A stretch of 64,000 bases of DNA. Source: a virus. The position numbers and the translations under genes were made by a program. Below, in pieces: positions 1 through 7,933 of the stretch (positions within the stretch are counted from its first letter, which is position 1; every line of letters begins with the position of its first letter). A model generated the notes under the pieces. The model ran no database searches. It had not been told where the DNA came from and saw only the letters and a list, made by a program, of their open reading frames with translations. The stretch is taken from IMG/VR virus record IMGVR_UViG_3300024503_000015, positions 142,182 to 206,181 of that record; one strand, given 5' to 3'.

Positions 1-1184
1 ATTTAGGCTATACCGTAGGCGACAGTAACGACCTGGCAGTATTCATTGAAACAGGTACAGAGCCAGTAATTCAAAATACTACAGGTCCCAGAGTTTATTT
101 TAGAGTTAGAGACGGTTCAGATGTTAAGAACCCATTAACAATTAATGCAACTAAACTTGAACCAGGTGTTGATAACACATTTAGTATCGGTACTAGTCTT
201 AAAAAATGGAAAGAAGTTTATGCTACAAACTTCTACGGTATTGCAGATAATGCAAATGCACTTCAAGTAGAAGCAGGAGTTTATCGTGTAGCCAGCACAA
301 GTGCAGGTGTTAATACTATTGCCGCTCGCGACAGCAGTGGTAATTTAACAGCAAATACATTTAATGGTAACGCTACTAGTGCTACTAAATTAGCAACTAT
401 TAGAACTATTAACGGTGTAAACTTTGATGGTACTACAAATATTATTATCGAAGACGATACAAAAGTTAGAATAGACGGTAGTACAATGACTGGCTATTTG
501 ACTTTAAATGGCGATCCAACATCATTAAATCATGCCGCTACAAAAAACTATGTTGATGCACAGTTTGGTGTAGGCGGTGTATTAAGTATTGCAAGAGGTG
601 GTTCTGGTGCAAGCACAGCCGCTAATGCTAGATCTAACTTAGACGTTCCAACACGCACAGGTGGAGACGCCAGTGGTACATGGAACATTAACATTTCTGG
701 ATCAGCCGCACAATTAAACGGATATGCAAGTTCAACATCTGCGACAGGCGATACTATTGCTAGACGAGATAGTAGTGGTAATTTAACTGCTAACGTGTTT
801 AGCGGTACTGCTACTTCAGCACGTTACGCTGACTTGGCAGAAAAGTATATTCCAGATAACAATTACGAAGTTGGAACAGTTGTAATGGTAGGCGGCGAAA
901 AAGAAGTCACTGCGTGTACATTTGGCTCACGTGCAATCGGCGCAATATCTGGTAACCCTGCTTATATGATGAACAGCGGCTTAGAAGGCGGCGTATATGT
1001 TGCACTAAAAGGTCGTGTTCCAGTTAAAGTAACTGGCCGTGTTAAGAAAGGTGATCGCATGATTGCTAGTGAAGGCGGTGTTGCTATAGCAGGTCAATTC
1101 CACTCAAACGCAGATGTATTTGCCATTGCGTTAGAATCAAACGATAATATAGATATTAAAATAGTGGAGTGTTTAATTCTTTAA
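1..1184 (+). CDS. tail-fibre-like structural protein, C-terminal part (5' truncated by window)
   Basis: The frame is open from base 3 to the stop at 1182-1184, so the gene starts before the window. The visible 393 residues are rich in Gly, Ser, Thr and Asn, as in phage fibre and baseplate-attached proteins, with the element ARDSSGNLTAN occurring twice in closely similar form. The last ~125 residues, starting at ATSARYADLAEKY, are a discrete domain that also ends the giant structural protein at the other end of the window. This is the main rightward gene here besides phoH; it converges on thyA with a 4-base overlap. A virion role is inferred from composition and from the shared domain. No receptor-binding module can be identified. 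Confidence 0.75.
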   Translation, partial: LGYTVGDSNDLAVFIETGTEPVIQNTTGPRVYFRVRDGSDVKNPLTINATKLEPGVDNTFSIGTSLKKWKEVYATNFYGIADNANALQVEAGVYRVASTSAGVNTIAARDSSGNLTANTFNGNATSATKLATIRTINGVNFDGTTNIIIEDDTKVRIDGSTMTGYLTLNGDPTSLNHAATKNYVDAQFGVGGVLSIARGGSGASTAANARSNLDVPTRTGGDASGTWNINISGSAAQLNGYASSTSATGDTIARRDSSGNLTANVFSGTATSARYADLAEKYIPDNNYEVGTVVMVGGEKEVTACTFGSRAIGAISGNPAYMMNSGLEGGVYVALKGRVPVKVTGRVKKGDRMIASEGGVAIAGQFHSNADVFAIALESNDNIDIKIVECLIL

Positions 1185-2026
1185 ACAGCCATATCTGCTT
1201 TAATAGCAGGATCTGGATTATAGTTTTCCAACATAAAATCGTCGACTACATAGTCGGCGATTTTTTTTCCTACTGTAATAAACAATGTTGGTAATTGCTT
1301 TGGGGTGCGGGCTAGTTGTTCATTGACTGCGTCAATATGATTATTGTAGATGTGACAGTCTCCCCCAGTCCATACAAAATCGCCTACTTTTAAATTACAC
1401 TCTCTAGCAATAATATGTGTAAGTAAACTGTAACTGGCAATGTTAAATGGTACACCTAAGAACATATCGCAACTACGTTGATATAGTTGACAACTTAGAT
1501 ACCCGTCAGTAACATTAAATTGACTTAATATATGACATGGCGGTAATGCCATTTGATCGAGCTCTCCGGGATTCCATGCAGTCATAATATGTCTACGACT
1601 ACCTGGATCTTTCTTAATCCCTTCGATTAAATTCTCAAGTTGATCGATGTCGGAGTTTAGAAAAGGTCGTTGCCAATGACGCCATTGTACTCCGTAAACC
1701 CGACCTAGATCGCCTTCGAACTTTGCTTTTGGTTTCCAGTAATCTGCTTCTGCATTAGCAGTCCAAATAGTATTTTTACTGGAGTCTCTTGTGCCATGTA
1801 GGATTTCTGCAAGACGGCGTTCGTCGCCGCTACCTTCTAAAAACCAAAGAAGTTCCGAAACTACTGCTCGCCAAGCGAGCTTCTTAGTAGTAACTGCGGG
1901 AAAACCTTCTTGCAGATTAAAACGCATTTGATAACCAAACACGCTACGAGTACCTACACCCGTCCTATCAGTCTTGTTCTTTCCGTTTTCTAGTATTTGT
2001 TTTAGTGCTTCGTGATATTGTTTCAT
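1181..2026 (-). CDS. td: thymidylate synthase (ThyA type)
   Basis: Makes dTMP from dUMP using methylene-tetrahydrofolate, supplying dNTPs for phage replication. 281 residues, near the usual length of the family. The catalytic cysteine lies in PPCHI (C164), the N-terminal folate/phosphate loop is TDRTGVGT, and GGDCHIYNNH is the dUMP-contacting segment. The gene follows dihydrofolate reductase and overlaps its end by 59 bases, an unusually long overlap for this window, so the two are probably co-translated. This pairing fits, since ThyA turns its cofactor into dihydrofolate that DHFR recycles. No internal stop or intron is seen, unlike the intron-bearing td of T4. Confidence 0.97.
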   Translation of the reverse strand: MKQYHEALKQILENGKNKTDRTGVGTRSVFGYQMRFNLQEGFPAVTTKKLAWRAVVSELLWFLEGSGDERRLAEILHGTRDSSKNTIWTANAEADYWKPKAKFEGDLGRVYGVQWRHWQRPFLNSDIDQLENLIEGIKKDPGSRRHIMTAWNPGELDQMALPPCHILSQFNVTDGYLSCQLYQRSCDMFLGVPFNIASYSLLTHIIARECNLKVGDFVWTGGDCHIYNNHIDAVNEQLARTPKQLPTLFITVGKKIADYVVDDFMLENYNPDPAIKADMAV

Positions 2027-2501
2027 TGTGATATTCTTCTACTATACAGGTTCCTAAGTTAACAGTTTGATGTAATTTCATACCATCTAAGAACTCTGTT
2101 AAATCTATACTAGTATCGTTTAAGTATTCGCCTTGTATTCTAGTTAAGTAAACTTTATCTAAAACTGGTTTGCTTTGTAATAGTAAATTTGGTCCACCGA
2201 TTACAAATATGTTTTTGCGTCTATTTGTCTGTTTTAAACTTTTTAATGCTTCGCAGGCATCGCCGCGAATTTGTTCTATATCTTCACGTTCTAAAAACTT
2301 GTTAGTAAAAAGAACATTTAATCGTCCAGGTAATGGGCTAGGCATATCGGGACTTTCCCAAGTCTTACGACCCATAACAACGACTTGATTTTGTGTAACG
2401 GATTTAAACCATTTCATATCGTCCTTGTTACTAGGCCACGGTAACGACCCTTTCCACCCCATACCACCTATATCATCTACTGCAAATAAAGCCGCTATCA
2501 T
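1968..2501 (-). CDS. frd: dihydrofolate reductase
   Basis: Reduces dihydrofolate to tetrahydrofolate with NADPH. Family signatures are visible in order: MIAALFAVDDIGGMGWKGSLPWP at the start (substrate loop), VVMGRKTWES (NADPH site), and FVIGGPNLL near residue 100. 177 residues, slightly longer than bacterial DHFR because of a basic tail (ISRSTKTNTRKRK) that lies in the 59-base overlap with td. The tail may therefore be constrained by the other reading frame. No clear SD site precedes the ATG. It lies 3 bases after the end of an unrecognised small gene, in the same leftward unit. Confidence 0.95.
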   Translation of the reverse strand: MIAALFAVDDIGGMGWKGSLPWPSNKDDMKWFKSVTQNQVVVMGRKTWESPDMPSPLPGRLNVLFTNKFLEREDIEQIRGDACEALKSLKQTNRRKNIFVIGGPNLLLQSKPVLDKVYLTRIQGEYLNDTSIDLTEFLDGMKLHQTVNLGTCIVEEYHNETISRSTKTNTRKRKEQD

Positions 2502-2504
2502 AAT

Positions 2505-2819
2505 TTATTTTTTTGGTTTTTTAAGAAAACTCTTTGTTTGTTTCATTACATCTTTCTTCACACGCTCAACGTCTAACCTGAAGTCTATATGTTCAATAGA
2601 ATCCTCATAGGTTGTGATTAGTTCAGAAAGATGTGCTTCAAGATCGTCTATGCTGTTTTTTCTAGCGTGATCGTCGATGTTAATATCCCATACCTTCCCA
2701 TCTTTGAAGATGATTCTCATCGAATACAAATATGGGATAGGTATTGCTTTTACATCTACATCGCTAAAAACCTCTGGCCATTGATCTACAACATCTTTTG
2801 GCAGAGATTTTTTCTTCAC
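2505..2819 (-). CDS. hypothetical protein, 104 aa
   Basis: Not recognised. Charged, soluble-looking protein with a Lys-rich C-terminus (KKDVMKQTKSFLKKPKK) and an acidic helical middle. The start is GTG; its GTGA overlaps the stop of the upstream gene, so translation is probably coupled. It lies between a small conserved phage gene and frd in a leftward run. No membrane segment, no metal motif. Confidence 0.75.
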   Translation of the reverse strand: MKKKSLPKDVVDQWPEVFSDVDVKAIPIPYLYSMRIIFKDGKVWDINIDDHARKNSIDDLEAHLSELITTYEDSIEHIDFRLDVERVKKDVMKQTKSFLKKPKK

Positions 2820-3433
2820 GCTTCAGCAGTAGCCTTCTTCTTAGTCGGTACCAGTGCTTCTGCTTGACGACGAAGTTCAGCGGCTTCTTTGCTCAAACGA
2901 TCTGCTTGGCTTCGATAAGACTTTGCTAGGTCCTCGTCAGATAAAGGTTGCTCATTAATTTTTGCAACTTGGCTTTCGGCTACAACATCTGTCTTAGTAG
3001 TTTCTGTAATGTCTTTTACAGTAGCAACTTCAGTGGCTTGGGATCCATTGCCCAGTGCTAAGTCATTAACACTAATGCCTCTTTGCTCTGCAATGATTTG
3101 ATTAAGTTGATCTAAACTAATAGTCGACTGCATCGTTGGAATCATTTCAATTTCAGATGTTTTAACTTTAAGCAATTTGCTATTAAAATGCAAATTGGCA
3201 AGCATGATACTACCGTCTGGGAAATTTGTACGAGCCATTGCTTCTGCAAATTCGTATGCACTTTGTCCTGCTGGGCTTTCGACTAATTTAATAAGAGAAT
3301 CATGTTGATCATCAGATAAACTAGCAGTATCGATAACTAGTGCGGCATCACTTTCACCGGGTAGTGTTCTATAAGCAACGATAACTTTACGTCCGTTTGC
3401 TTTAATGCGTCCTACGTGTTTTAAATTAACCAT
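2816..3433 (-). CDS. conserved T4-like phage protein, 205 aa
   Basis: Function unknown. From memory, proteins starting with a similar block (NLKHVGRIKANGRKVIVAYRTLPGE) are widespread in T4-like cyanophages; I cannot check this here. The N-terminal ~110 residues look globular. The C-terminus is a charged, Ala/Lys/Glu-rich segment likely to form a helix or coiled coil (SKEAAELRRQAEAL). The ATG at 3433 is chosen because it follows AAGGA and overlaps the upstream stop by 8 bases; an in-frame TTG at 3457 is possible. It forms a conserved-looking pair with the 77-residue gene before it. Confidence 0.8.
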   Translation of the reverse strand: MVNLKHVGRIKANGRKVIVAYRTLPGESDAALVIDTASLSDDQHDSLIKLVESPAGQSAYEFAEAMARTNFPDGSIMLANLHFNSKLLKVKTSEIEMIPTMQSTISLDQLNQIIAEQRGISVNDLALGNGSQATEVATVKDITETTKTDVVAESQVAKINEQPLSDEDLAKSYRSQADRLSKEAAELRRQAEALVPTKKKATAEA

Positions 3434-3659
3434 TTTGTTGTTGTCCTTGTTTAGCAACGCCCTCTAAAAATCCATTGAGTTTGTTATAAACTCCGCCCAC
3501 GGCCGCCATTTCGCCAGGTTTAAATGCACCACGCTGTGCCGCAAGGTCGATGATGCTTCTTAGTAGGTTTAAATCTTGAACATTTAAGTCTACTGATTGT
3601 TGCGCTTCTGCTGGCGCAGGTTGTTGTGCTACTTCTTGAGTTTCGGTTTTTTCGGTCAT
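3426..3659 (-). CDS. small conserved phage protein, 77 aa
   Basis: Unknown function. The N-terminal third is Gln/Ala/Pro-rich and probably disordered. The core (LNLLRSIIDLAAQRGAFKPGEM) resembles a small helical protein that I recall beside the downstream gene in T4-like cyanophages. Good SD (AAAGGAG, 8 bases before ATG). A TATAAT-like stretch lies in the leader, but I find no matching -35 element, so promoter status is unclear. Confidence 0.8.
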   Translation of the reverse strand: MTEKTETQEVAQQPAPAEAQQSVDLNVQDLNLLRSIIDLAAQRGAFKPGEMAAVGGVYNKLNGFLEGVAKQGQQQNG

Positions 3660-3691
3660 AATTATACTCCTTTGTATTATTATATATGCAG

Positions 3692-3976
3692 TTAATTATT
3701 TAGATACTTTAAATGTGAACACGCCAGTAAAAAGAAACTGGCTTCTTTTGGCTCTTCAAAACCAACTTTAATTTTGGTTTGATATTGATTATTTTCTAAC
3801 ACTAAACACTCGCCAATATAAAATCGGTGTTTAAGATTTTCGTAAATCCAATCCTTAACGGATGCTACAATATTATATTTTAGATCCAAATAGTAGTAAT
3901 GGAAATAGGGAGGCGGATCCTGCACCTCCCTACAGCCTAACACATTAAGTGGATTTATTTTAGCATTATTTGCCAT
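3692..3976 (-). CDS. hypothetical protein, 94 aa
   Basis: Not recognised. Aromatic-rich middle (PPPYFHYYYLDLKY), no membrane segment or metal motif. Its ATG shares one base with the TAA of the VWA/metallopeptidase gene upstream (TAATG), implying coupled translation. The position suggests it is co-expressed with that gene, but nothing in the sequence ties it to that function. Confidence 0.75.
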   Translation of the reverse strand: MANNAKINPLNVLGCREVQDPPPYFHYYYLDLKYNIVASVKDWIYENLKHRFYIGECLVLENNQYQTKIKVGFEEPKEASFFLLACSHLKYLNN

Positions 3977-5154
3977 TATTTCTTATCAGGAAACTCGTAG
4001 TATGCGTATGTACCAAATGGCGGAACAATAGTGTCGTTACCGTGAATAATAAAAATTGTATCACAGTAATCTTCATCACCCCAACTGTCCCAAGGATAAC
4101 CGTCTGTGAACATGATAAACTTCTTAGGGTTAATGTCATGTTCTTTCATGTATTCCCAGTTACAATCAAAGTCAGTGCCGCCACCGCCCATTAATTCATA
4201 CTCGCCAATTTCTTCAGAAGTATATCCGTTAAAGTCTTGTTCATTATATACCTTAGTGTCAAAGCACCAGATTTTAATGTTGAAGTCTTTAAACTCTTCC
4301 ATAATGCCTTTAATTTCGCCTAGGAAGTCTGAACCCATAGCATCAGTAATACTACCAGACATATCCAAAGATACACAAATATCGATGCTAGTATCAAAAT
4401 TACAACCAGGCAAAATTGCGCCAGTCATTTGACCTTTGCGACTTGGACGAGCCCAACTAAAGTCGTTTTTAATTGTGCTCTGGATTTGCTGACGTAACAG
4501 TTCACGCCAGTTCATCTTTGGTTCAGTCATTTCCTTAATCATACGAGCAATATCACCAGGCACATTACCTGCGCCTGCGGCCTGTGCGGCTTGAATCATT
4601 GCTTCTTTGATTTCGTCGCGAATCTTTTTCAATTCTTCTTTACTATATTTTGGACCTTTGCCGTCGCCGTCTTTATCCGGATCCAAATGTTCGTCCAACA
4701 GTTCGCCAAGTGCGGCTAATTGTTCATCGTCGTATTTGCTATAGATTTCGTCATACACTTGTTCCGCACTCCAACCGTCATACTTGCGGTCATAGAAAAA
4801 TTTAACTGGAGGATCGTCTCCGATACGTTCGCGTTTTAGCAAACCGTTTACGCAATAGTCAGCGGCAATATTCCAAACTTTCTTATCGCGACTTTCTACA
4901 CGCATCATATGGTCATAAACACAATGCAAAATTTCGTGTGCTACAACGAATTCAACTTGTCTAGGAGTCATCTTTTCGAAGAACTCTCTGTTAAAGTAAA
5001 AATTACGGAAGTCTGTTGCGGCAGTGGGCAACCAATCGCTTGCATCGACAAGTTTCATGCGAGTAGCCATATTGCCAAAAAATGGATGACGTAATAGCAA
5101 ACCAACTCGTGCTACAACAATCTTGTCGATAATTGGATCTAGTGAATGTGACAT
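3976..5154 (-). CDS. VWA-domain metallopeptidase-like protein, partner of the adjacent MoxR ATPase
   Basis: 392 residues. An N-terminal metallopeptidase-like domain carries HEILH (H73, E74, H77), the HExxH zinc-binding form. A C-terminal von Willebrand A domain carries the metal-adhesion motif DMSGS (D264, S266, S268). The linker contains an acidic DxDxDG loop (about 158-164) that could bind calcium. This architecture matches the VWA-like predicted metallopeptidase family usually found beside MoxR AAA+ ATPases, and a MoxR gene lies directly upstream. In cellular systems such pairs act as chaperones or remodel metal-dependent complexes; the phage role is unknown. It has its own near-consensus promoter, so its dose can be set separately from MoxR. 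SD GGAG lies before the ATG. Confidence 0.85.
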   Translation of the reverse strand: MSHSLDPIIDKIVVARVGLLLRHPFFGNMATRMKLVDASDWLPTAATDFRNFYFNREFFEKMTPRQVEFVVAHEILHCVYDHMMRVESRDKKVWNIAADYCVNGLLKRERIGDDPPVKFFYDRKYDGWSAEQVYDEIYSKYDDEQLAALGELLDEHLDPDKDGDGKGPKYSKEELKKIRDEIKEAMIQAAQAAGAGNVPGDIARMIKEMTEPKMNWRELLRQQIQSTIKNDFSWARPSRKGQMTGAILPGCNFDTSIDICVSLDMSGSITDAMGSDFLGEIKGIMEEFKDFNIKIWCFDTKVYNEQDFNGYTSEEIGEYELMGGGGTDFDCNWEYMKEHDINPKKFIMFTDGYPWDSWGDEDYCDTIFIIHGNDTIVPPFGTYAYYEFPDKK

Positions 5155-5184
5155 TTATGCTCCGTTTCTTTACTGTATGTTTAT

Positions 5185-5213
5185 ATTATACAGTCACTTC
5201 TATACTTTGTCAA
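5185..5213 (-). promoter_or_regulatory. sigma70-type promoter of the VWA gene
   Basis: Read on the minus strand: -35 TTGACA at 5213-5208, 17 bp spacer, -10 TATAAT at 5190-5185. Both hexamers are perfect consensus. The predicted RNA start lies near 5178, giving a ~25-base leader with GGAGC before the ATG at 5154. A 6-bp inverted repeat (CTGTAT/ATACAG) surrounds the -10. Confidence 0.9.
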
Positions 5214-5217
5214 GGTT

Positions 5218-5239
5218 AGAGGTGCATCTCTGCACCTCT
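5218..5239 (-). terminator. hairpin after the MoxR gene
   Basis: A 9-bp perfect stem AGAGGTGCA/TGCACCTCT with a GAGA (GNRA) tetraloop when read leftward. It sits just after the MoxR stop and just before the -35 of the next promoter. There is no U tract on the leftward strand, so it could be a weak terminator, an RNA 3'-end stabiliser, or a processing site. Confidence 0.6.
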
Positions 5240-5246
5240 ATTTTGG

Positions 5247-6347
5247 TTATCGCTTGTCCTGAGCGGCCGCGATGTACTTACCAAACTTTTCGTGGAACTC
5301 ATCGAAACACTCGATTTCGTCTGGATCTAACGGAAGTTGATATTGGGTAAGTGCAAGTTTGGTGCCCATAACAACCAATTCAGTTTCAAAATTATCCATC
5401 ATAAAACGGAAGAAGTTATTAACCTTCTCGTCAAATTTCTTGTCTTGCTTTTCGGTTGCATCTTTCAACTCGTAGCACATAGACACAGTCAAAGAATACA
5501 TAGCAGAAATTTCAATTTTGGAATCTAATTTCTTAACTTTACCGGCCAAAATATCTTCTGGCTTAGGCAGTTTGCTAGACACTTTTCGGTGTGCCATAAA
5601 CTTAAGAGCAAGACCTTCACCCACTGCACCGGAAATCAAATCCATCAGCGTTTCATCGTTTGTGTCATCTTCCTCTAAAAGCTCAGAAACGAAACTCCAA
5701 GAACGGGGTGTTGCAAATGCACGGCTTGAAGACTTAGGATCGAAGTCGTACAAGTCTTTCTTGGCAAAAGTAACGTAGCCGACAACATCTTTGTGTACAC
5801 GGTTGTTAGTAGCCCACAAAGACCAGTCATCAAAGTCTACACGCATTTCCAAGTGAACGAAACGATTAGCCAACGGTGCTGGCATACGATATGTAACACC
5901 TTTGTCTGCTTCGCGGTTACCAGCCGCAACAATCAAAACGTTATCTGGCAGTTTGTACTGTCCCACACGACGGTTCAAAATAAGTTGATAAGCGGCGGCT
6001 TGTACGCTAGGAGCCGCAGAGTTCATTTCGTCCAAGAACAAAATTACATTAGGGAATTTAGATGCAAGTTCTTCGGTGGGTAGTTCGCTTGGGCTACCCC
6101 AAACCATAGTGCCTGAATTGGTATCAAAATATGGAATACCTTTGATATCTGTAGGTTCCCAAAGGCTTAGGCGAATGTCAATGACATGGGCACCCATCTC
6201 TGCACCAATTTGGTGAATAATATCGGATTTACCAATGCCCGGAGGACCCCAAAGGAACAACGGACGCTGTTTCTTAAATGCCTTACGAATAGCGTTCTTT
6301 GCACCGTTCGGGCTAACTTGACGATTGACTACTTCTGCTTTTGCCAT
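5247..6347 (-). CDS. MoxR-family AAA+ ATPase
   Basis: 366 residues. Walker A is GPPGIGKS (34-41), Walker B is LFLDEMN (about 104-109), and a sensor-type segment VAAGNRE follows, all typical of MoxR/RavA-like ATPases. These work with VWA-domain partners, and such a partner is the next gene. The ATG at 6347 is chosen because AGGAG lies 6-8 bases upstream; an in-frame ATG 30 bases earlier has no SD. A consensus promoter lies 50 bases upstream. A hairpin and a second promoter separate it from its partner, so this is a two-promoter module rather than a simple operon. Confidence 0.9.
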   Translation of the reverse strand: MAKAEVVNRQVSPNGAKNAIRKAFKKQRPLFLWGPPGIGKSDIIHQIGAEMGAHVIDIRLSLWEPTDIKGIPYFDTNSGTMVWGSPSELPTEELASKFPNVILFLDEMNSAAPSVQAAAYQLILNRRVGQYKLPDNVLIVAAGNREADKGVTYRMPAPLANRFVHLEMRVDFDDWSLWATNNRVHKDVVGYVTFAKKDLYDFDPKSSSRAFATPRSWSFVSELLEEDDTNDETLMDLISGAVGEGLALKFMAHRKVSSKLPKPEDILAGKVKKLDSKIEISAMYSLTVSMCYELKDATEKQDKKFDEKVNNFFRFMMDNFETELVVMGTKLALTQYQLPLDPDEIECFDEFHEKFGKYIAAAQDKR

Positions 6348-6396
6348 TACATGCTCCTGTGTTAAAAATGATTGCAATTAATTTCGCAGTATCATT

Positions 6397-6425
6397 AGTA
6401 TAACGCCACTCCGCAGGAATGTCAA
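6397..6425 (-). promoter_or_regulatory. sigma70-type promoter of the MoxR gene
   Basis: Minus strand: TTGACA at 6425-6420, 17 bp, TATACT at 6402-6397. It fires leftward into the MoxR gene (ATG 6347, SD AGGAG). It overlaps nothing coding and lies in the short gap after the 133-residue gene. Confidence 0.85.
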
Positions 6426-6433
6426 CGTGATTT

Positions 6434-6835
6434 TTAAAAAGTTTTGTGGGTTTTTGGTAATTCGCGCTTCATAGCCTTAATCAAACCATATTTTCGAACA
6501 TCGCCCGAAAATAAGTGTAGTTCTATGGCTTTACGCTCGCTCAAAACTGTAATTGAGTCTTCTGTAAGATGATATGGACAGTCCAAAAATTTGTCCAAAT
6601 ATAATAGTACCTGTGGTTTTAAATCCAAATCAGGTGGAAACGGAACTTCGTAAACTTTGATATCCAAAACTTCAGTTATGTAACGCAGGCCTTCGTCTGT
6701 TAGTCTGAGACTTTCACGCTCTTTGGCTCTGTTGTTTTTCCACCACAATCTTGTTTTAATTTTAAGATTTTCTTCGCTCAAAGCCTCTCCAGATTCTTTA
6801 ATAAAAATCTTAGTATAGGCCTGCTTGGTGTTCAT
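6434..6835 (-). CDS. hypothetical protein, 133 aa
   Basis: Not recognised. Basic, soluble protein with no clear motif. The basic middle (WWKNNRAKERESLRLTDEGLRYI) could be a DNA- or RNA-contacting helix-turn-helix-like segment, but this is only a composition argument. Its ATGA overlaps the stop of the upstream gene. It is the last gene before the MoxR promoter. Confidence 0.75.
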   Translation of the reverse strand: MNTKQAYTKIFIKESGEALSEENLKIKTRLWWKNNRAKERESLRLTDEGLRYITEVLDIKVYEVPFPPDLDLKPQVLLYLDKFLDCPYHLTEDSITVLSERKAIELHLFSGDVRKYGLIKAMKRELPKTHKTF

Positions 6836-7116
6836 TTAAGTTCTTCGCCAGTGGTTAGTTTGTAAACAGCAAAGTCGGTTGAATTGAAAAGTGTATTAAG
6901 TTTCTTTGCCAAATTGTGTGCATGGCCAGGATTGCTAAAACTAACTTTTTTATATTTGCTTCCTGGATAACCGCTAAGACTATTTTGACTTTTTAAGTTA
7001 AAAGGTTTACCCTGATAGAATACCGCCCAAATTGCCTCGGCTTCTAAAATTTGGTCACTTTTAAATGTCTTCTTGTTAATTTTTTCCAATACAACTGTTG
7101 GCTTTGGGCGACTCAT
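6832..7116 (-). CDS. conserved phage protein, 94 aa
   Basis: Starts MSRPKPTVVLEKI; the block SGYPGSKYKKVSFSNPGHA resembles small hypothetical proteins I recall from T4-like cyanophages. Function unknown. The ATG at 7116 is preferred over one 39 bases upstream because GAGGAA lies just before it. The leader contains a GGATAAATAT sequence resembling the late-promoter motif. Confidence 0.8.
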   Translation of the reverse strand: MSRPKPTVVLEKINKKTFKSDQILEAEAIWAVFYQGKPFNLKSQNSLSGYPGSKYKKVSFSNPGHAHNLAKKLNTLFNSTDFAVYKLTTGEELK

Positions 7117-7143
7117 ATATACGTTCCTCAATAATATACGTAT

Positions 7144-7153
7144 ATATTTATCC
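7144..7153 (-). promoter_or_regulatory. possible late-type promoter motif
   Basis: GGATAAATAT on the minus strand, 28 bases before the ATG at 7116. It matches the motif found before structural genes here except for its last base. The downstream gene is not obviously structural, so this single site could be chance in AT-rich sequence. Confidence 0.4.
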
Positions 7154-7158
7154 AAAAA

Positions 7159-7404
7159 TTACATCTTTTGGTCCCAACTTCCTCCGTCCATTTCGACCTT
7201 AACTACAGTATCGTCCTTGCGAGATTCTTGTATTAGACCTTCATAGTTACCTGCTAGTCTAGTCATAACCATACCTAATGTATAGGCAAGATTTTTAGCA
7301 GTAGCCATGTCGAATCTAACTTCTCTTTGATTGCCTAAATCGGCACCCTTAATGGTTTGAAGCACCTGTTGTATTACCGCGGTATTGATTTTATTTTCTT
7401 GCAT
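7159..7404 (-). CDS. hypothetical protein, 81 aa
   Basis: Not recognised. Mostly helical, soluble, with a charged C-terminus. Overlaps the end of the upstream gene by 14 bases. No motif can be assigned. Confidence 0.7.
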   Translation of the reverse strand: MQENKINTAVIQQVLQTIKGADLGNQREVRFDMATAKNLAYTLGMVMTRLAGNYEGLIQESRKDDTVVKVEMDGGSWDQKM

Positions 7405-7933
7405 TTGATAACCTGTGTTTCATTTCTATTTCTGTTTTAAACGGTCCTTCATACGGATAACGTTCGATAGTAATTAGTTTAGGACAGAAACTACGCACCC
7501 AACCTTTATCAAATTTAATAATATAATATCCGGCGCAGTAAACACTTTTAGATTTATTACTCTTTGTAAACAACGGTAAATGACGTTTAACATCGAATAA
7601 CGGATTGTATGGAAGTGTGCTAGTTGGATAACCGTGTACTTCTAAATCTTCTTCGGACTTAACTTTCTTTTCTAAAGTTTTCTTTATAAAAAATTCAGGA
7701 CCAAATCGTTCTACAATTTTCTTTTTTGTATCGAATGTAGTAATAGCATTTTTAGAACTAAAGATATATTTCTTTTGTTCGGTGATTTTTAATACACCTA
7801 CTTTATTGCCATTTTCTTCTACTATCCAAAACTTACCATCGACTACGGGTTTGGCGTGTATCTCTGTCATATTAGGACTCCAACAATTTTCTGTTTTGTT
7901 TTCACAAGTATCTTCGTACTGGCAAATTTTCAT
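7391..7933 (-). CDS. conserved T4-like phage protein, up to 180 aa
   Basis: Function unknown. The C-terminal ~90 residues (GYPTSTLPYNPLFDVKRHLPLF, then YCAGYYIIKFDKGW) match a hypothetical protein I recall in cyanophages next to the RNase H gene. Two starts are possible. ATG 7933 overlaps the rnh stop as ATGA and adds a Cys-containing N-terminus (C4, C10, C17). ATG 7870 has a much better SD (TTGGAG, 7 bases away) and gives 159 residues like the homologues I remember. I cannot decide between them from sequence alone. Confidence 0.8.
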   Translation of the reverse strand: MKICQYEDTCENKTENCWSPNMTEIHAKPVVDGKFWIVEENGNKVGVLKITEQKKYIFSSKNAITTFDTKKKIVERFGPEFFIKKTLEKKVKSEEDLEVHGYPTSTLPYNPLFDVKRHLPLFTKSNKSKSVYCAGYYIIKFDKGWVRSFCPKLITIERYPYEGPFKTEIEMKHRLSNARK

